DNA of 64,000 nucleotides from Capnocytophaga sp. (GTDB lineage Bacteria; Bacteroidota; Bacteroidia; Flavobacteriales; Flavobacteriaceae): assembly GCF_030532915.1 (NCBI RefSeq), contig NZ_JAUNKD010000009.1:1-64000 (forward strand), read 5' to 3'. Under the pieces are notes generated by a model. It had not been told where the DNA came from, did not search any database, and saw nothing but the letters and a program-made list of their open reading frames with translations. Made by a program: the position numbers and the translations under genes. The stretch's first letter is position 1. Each line of letters opens with the position of its first letter. This document shows, piece after piece, positions 61,710 to 64,000 of the stretch.

Positions 61710-63239
61710 TTAATTTATTTTGTGTAGAACTTCTTGTGCGGTGGTGTCATCAAGTTTGTCAATTTCTTTTTCCAAGAGTTTTTTCATTTTTTTGATGATT
61801 TTTTTGCTTGACGGAAGCTTGTAAATGTTGTGCATTTCACGAGGGTCGGTTTTCAAATCAAAAAGTTCCCAACCGTTGTGGCGCTTGTAGTACCGAATGA
61901 GTTTATAGCGTTTATTTTTAATGCCGAAGTGCGGTGAAACAGCGTGCTCTCCGTTTTCATAATAGTGATAATAGACGCTGTTACGGGTTTCTTTGCGCGG
62001 TTTTTTCAGTATCGGGAAGAACGAAACACCCTGCATATCAGTAGGTACAGGTATGCCGGCGGCTTCCAGCAGGGTAGGGGCAATGTCCACATTCATTACA
62101 AAACTTTCAGTCGTTTGTTTGGGCTGAATCACTTTTGGAAAGCGGGCAATCATCGGCGTGCGGAATGATTCTTCATACATCCAGCGCTTGTCATACCAAC
62201 CGTGTTCACCCATATAAAACCCTTGGTCAGAAAGATAAATCACGATGGTGTTATCGGTAAGTTGCTTTCGGTCTAAATAATCCAACATTCGCCCGATGTT
62301 GCGGTCAAGTGAGAGCACCGTGGCGTAATAATCACGCATATAACGTTGAAACTTCCACTCGGTGAGGGCTTTGCCTGTTAGTTTTTTGTTCTCTAATTCG
62401 TTTTGAATGGGTGTGTAAAAGTTGCGGTAGGCGGCAAGCTGTTCGGGGGTCATTCGGCTGAAATTATGGTCGGCTTCCTGCCCTTCGCCAAAAAACATTT
62501 TCAGGTCATAGCCCATTTGCAAATCTTTGGCAATTGACATTTCTTGCATAGCTGCCGCAGTACGCCCCTGATAATCATCATAAAAATTATCCGGAAGCGG
62601 GAAGGAAACGTGTTCAAACTTTCCTAAATCCTGCACGTCGGGCATCCAAGTGCGGTGGGTGGCTTTATGCCCGAGAATCAGGCAGAAAGGTTTCTCGGGG
62701 TTGCGATTGTCCAACCACTTTTCGGCTTCGTTTTGAACAATGTCCGATTCATAACCCATTTCGCGAACCACTTTTCCGCCTTCGATAATAAAATCAGGAT
62801 TGAAATAATGTCCCTGTTCCACTAAAATCTTGAAAAAGTCAAAGCCTTTCGGGTCTTTCCCCAAGTGATATTTTCCTATCCAAGCGGTTTGGTAGCCGTT
62901 GTTTTGCAACAGATTAACAAACTGCTGTTGATTGGAGTTGTAATGAGAAGTTTCGTTGTCGGTAAAGCCGTTTTTGTGACTAAATTTCCCGGTGAGGATA
63001 CACGCACGGCTGGGACCGCAGATGGAATTTGCCACGTAGGCTTTGTTAAAGGTCAGCCCTTGGTCGGCTAATTTATCAATGTTTGGGGTGTACGAAGTTT
63101 TTTCTTTGTTGTATGCCCCGATGGACTGAAACGAGTGGTCGTCCGAGATAATCAGCACGATATTGGGTTGGCGCTGTGCATAATTCAATAGGCTGATTAG
63201 GAAAGTGAGTATCAATAAACTATTTTTCATTGTTATCAA
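61710..63239 (-). CDS. Secreted sulfatase
   Basis: A 509-residue exported sulfate-ester hydrolase. Signal peptide about residues 1-21 (ending LNYAQ; Met4 is an alternative start). Metal and catalytic marks: IISDDHSFQ (Asp33, Asp34), the formylglycine motif C-G-P-S-R at Cys74-Arg78 followed by ACILTGK, and YLSDQGFYMGEHGWYDKRWM. The C-terminus has the DUF4976-like region (FDLKTDPREMHNIY). The Cys-type site needs a formylglycine-generating or anSME enzyme; none is in this window. It may desulfate mucin or glycosaminoglycan for the nearby GH2. Confidence 0.94.
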   Translation of the reverse strand: MITMKNSLLILTFLISLLNYAQRQPNIVLIISDDHSFQSIGAYNKEKTSYTPNIDKLADQGLTFNKAYVANSICGPSRACILTGKFSHKNGFTDNETSHYNSNQQQFVNLLQNNGYQTAWIGKYHLGKDPKGFDFFKILVEQGHYFNPDFIIEGGKVVREMGYESDIVQNEAEKWLDNRNPEKPFCLILGHKATHRTWMPDVQDLGKFEHVSFPLPDNFYDDYQGRTAAAMQEMSIAKDLQMGYDLKMFFGEGQEADHNFSRMTPEQLAAYRNFYTPIQNELENKKLTGKALTEWKFQRYMRDYYATVLSLDRNIGRMLDYLDRKQLTDNTIVIYLSDQGFYMGEHGWYDKRWMYEESFRTPMIARFPKVIQPKQTTESFVMNVDIAPTLLEAAGIPVPTDMQGVSFFPILKKPRKETRNSVYYHYYENGEHAVSPHFGIKNKRYKLIRYYKRHNGWELFDLKTDPREMHNIYKLPSSKKIIKKMKKLLEKEIDKLDDTTAQEVLHKIN

Positions 63240-63257
63240 ATATTACTTTGTTTTGCT

Positions 63258-64000
63258 TCAAGATTGTTTTTCGCTCAAATGGGCTTTACGCACCTTTTTA
63301 AATAACTCTGATGAATATACAAAATCCGTAACGGCTTCGTTATCCGTCTCAAAAATAGTGTCTTTCGAGCCTTCCCACTCTTTATATCCGTTTTTCAGAA
63401 AGACAATCTTTGCCCCGATTTCCATTACCGAGTTCATATCGTGGGTGTTGATAACGGTGGTGATGTTAAACTCTTCGGTAATTTCTTTAATGAGGTTGTC
63501 AATCACGATGGAAGTCTTTGGGTCAAGCCCCGAGTTGGGTTCGTCGCAAAATAAAAAGTTAGGGCGGTTCACGATAGCCCGCGCAATGGCCACGCGCTTT
63601 TGCATCCCGCCGGATATCTCTGAGGGCAACTTGTTTTCGGCATTGATTAAATTCACGCGACTGAGCACCATATCGGCGCGCTCACGGATTTCTTCAGGGG
63701 TTTTGTTTGAAAACATCTGCAACGGAAACATCACGTTTTCAAGCACTGTCATTGAATCAAACAGTGCACTTCCTTGAAACACCATTCCCATTTTTTGCCG
63801 CAGTTTGGTGCGTTCATCGCGCTTCATTGTGGCATAGCTCACTCCGTCATAAATAATATTCCCTTCATCGGGGATGAACAGCCCCAAGAGTGATTTTAAA
63901 AAAACGGTTTTTCCCGACCCGCTTTGCCCTATGATGAGGTTGGTTTTTCCTTTCTCAAAGATGGTTGAAATCCCTTTTAAAACAGGAACGCCATCAAACG
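63258..64000 (-). CDS. ABC transporter ATPase, MlaF-like (partial)
   Basis: The C-terminal part of an ABC ATPase, cut by the window end. The visible frame includes Walker A GQSGSGKTVFLKSLLG (63914 upward), Q loop VFQGSALFDSMTVLENVMFP, signature ISGGMQKRVAIARA, Walker B LFCDEPNSGLDP and the H loop NTHDMNSV. The SALFDSMTV(L/Y)EN segment is typical of the MlaF/Ttg2A group that moves phospholipids between membranes. The permease (MlaE) gene would lie upstream, outside the window. The N-terminus is missing. Confidence 0.88.
   Translation of the reverse strand, partial: FDGVPVLKGISTIFEKGKTNLIIGQSGSGKTVFLKSLLGLFIPDEGNIIYDGVSYATMKRDERTKLRQKMGMVFQGSALFDSMTVLENVMFPLQMFSNKTPEEIRERADMVLSRVNLINAENKLPSEISGGMQKRVAIARAIVNRPNFLFCDEPNSGLDPKTSIVIDNLIKEITEEFNITTVINTHDMNSVMEIGAKIVFLKNGYKEWEGSKDTIFETDNEAVTDFVYSSELFKKVRKAHLSEKQS

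Overview
The window looks like a chromosomal segment of a Bacteroidetes, family Flavobacteriaceae. A member of the Capnocytophaga group is my best guess, but species cannot be fixed without a database. Evidence: SusC/SusD proteins, a type III glutamine synthetase, a PorT/SprT-like type IX secretion protein beside ubiE, DUF3276, DUF2911, DUF5723 and Porin_O_P families, and many copies of the Bacteroidetes promoter (TTG, then 18-22 nt, then TAnnTTTG). No rRNA, tRNA, transposase, phage gene or CRISPR array was found.

Layout. 1-1615: a small helical protein of unknown function (140-631) next to a 21-bp periodic array at the window edge, then an XRE regulator with its own operator and a divergent candidate sRNA. 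1700-8042: serC; ybbR-coaE; a histidine kinase and response regulator; an EamA exporter. 8043-9252: a repeat-only island holding a 42-bp tandem array split by a foldback element and flanked by inverted repeats, ahead of a DUF6261-like gene. 9995-17003: SusD, SusC and a secreted M81 (MlrC-like) metallopeptidase, a probable peptide-uptake locus. 17274-24412: glnN, a lipoprotein, etfBA, yceI-like, kdsD. 24499-39143: housekeeping genes (recQ, DUF3276, xerD, YkgJ-like, ABC-F, folA, maf, DUF721, GNAT, uvrB, DUF2911, porT, ubiE), a lipoprotein broken by a one-base frameshift, and a second candidate sRNA that carries an AAGC repeat. 39298-53239: outer-membrane proteins (TonB-type barrel, DUF5723, a small barrel, porin O/P), glyS, a VanX-like dipeptidase, sufS, a degenerate arginase-fold protein, a SPOR protein with a histidine kinase, and sod. 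53405-56673: accessory-looking DNA with a very AT-rich pentapeptide-repeat membrane protein, a perfect 21-bp periodic array, a paralogue of the 140-631 protein and several foldback repeats. 56674-64000: a secreted GH2 glycosidase, a lipoprotein, LtrA, a secreted sulfatase and the end of an MlaF-like ABC ATPase.

The most unusual signal is a set of intergenic arrays with exact 21-bp or 42-bp periods but unrelated unit sequences (1-69, 8271-8910, 41688-41771, 55394-55603). Two of them sit at the 3' side of two paralogous small proteins and a third lies upstream of a DUF6261-like gene. Two candidate small RNAs with recognisable promoters and terminators are the next most interesting items.
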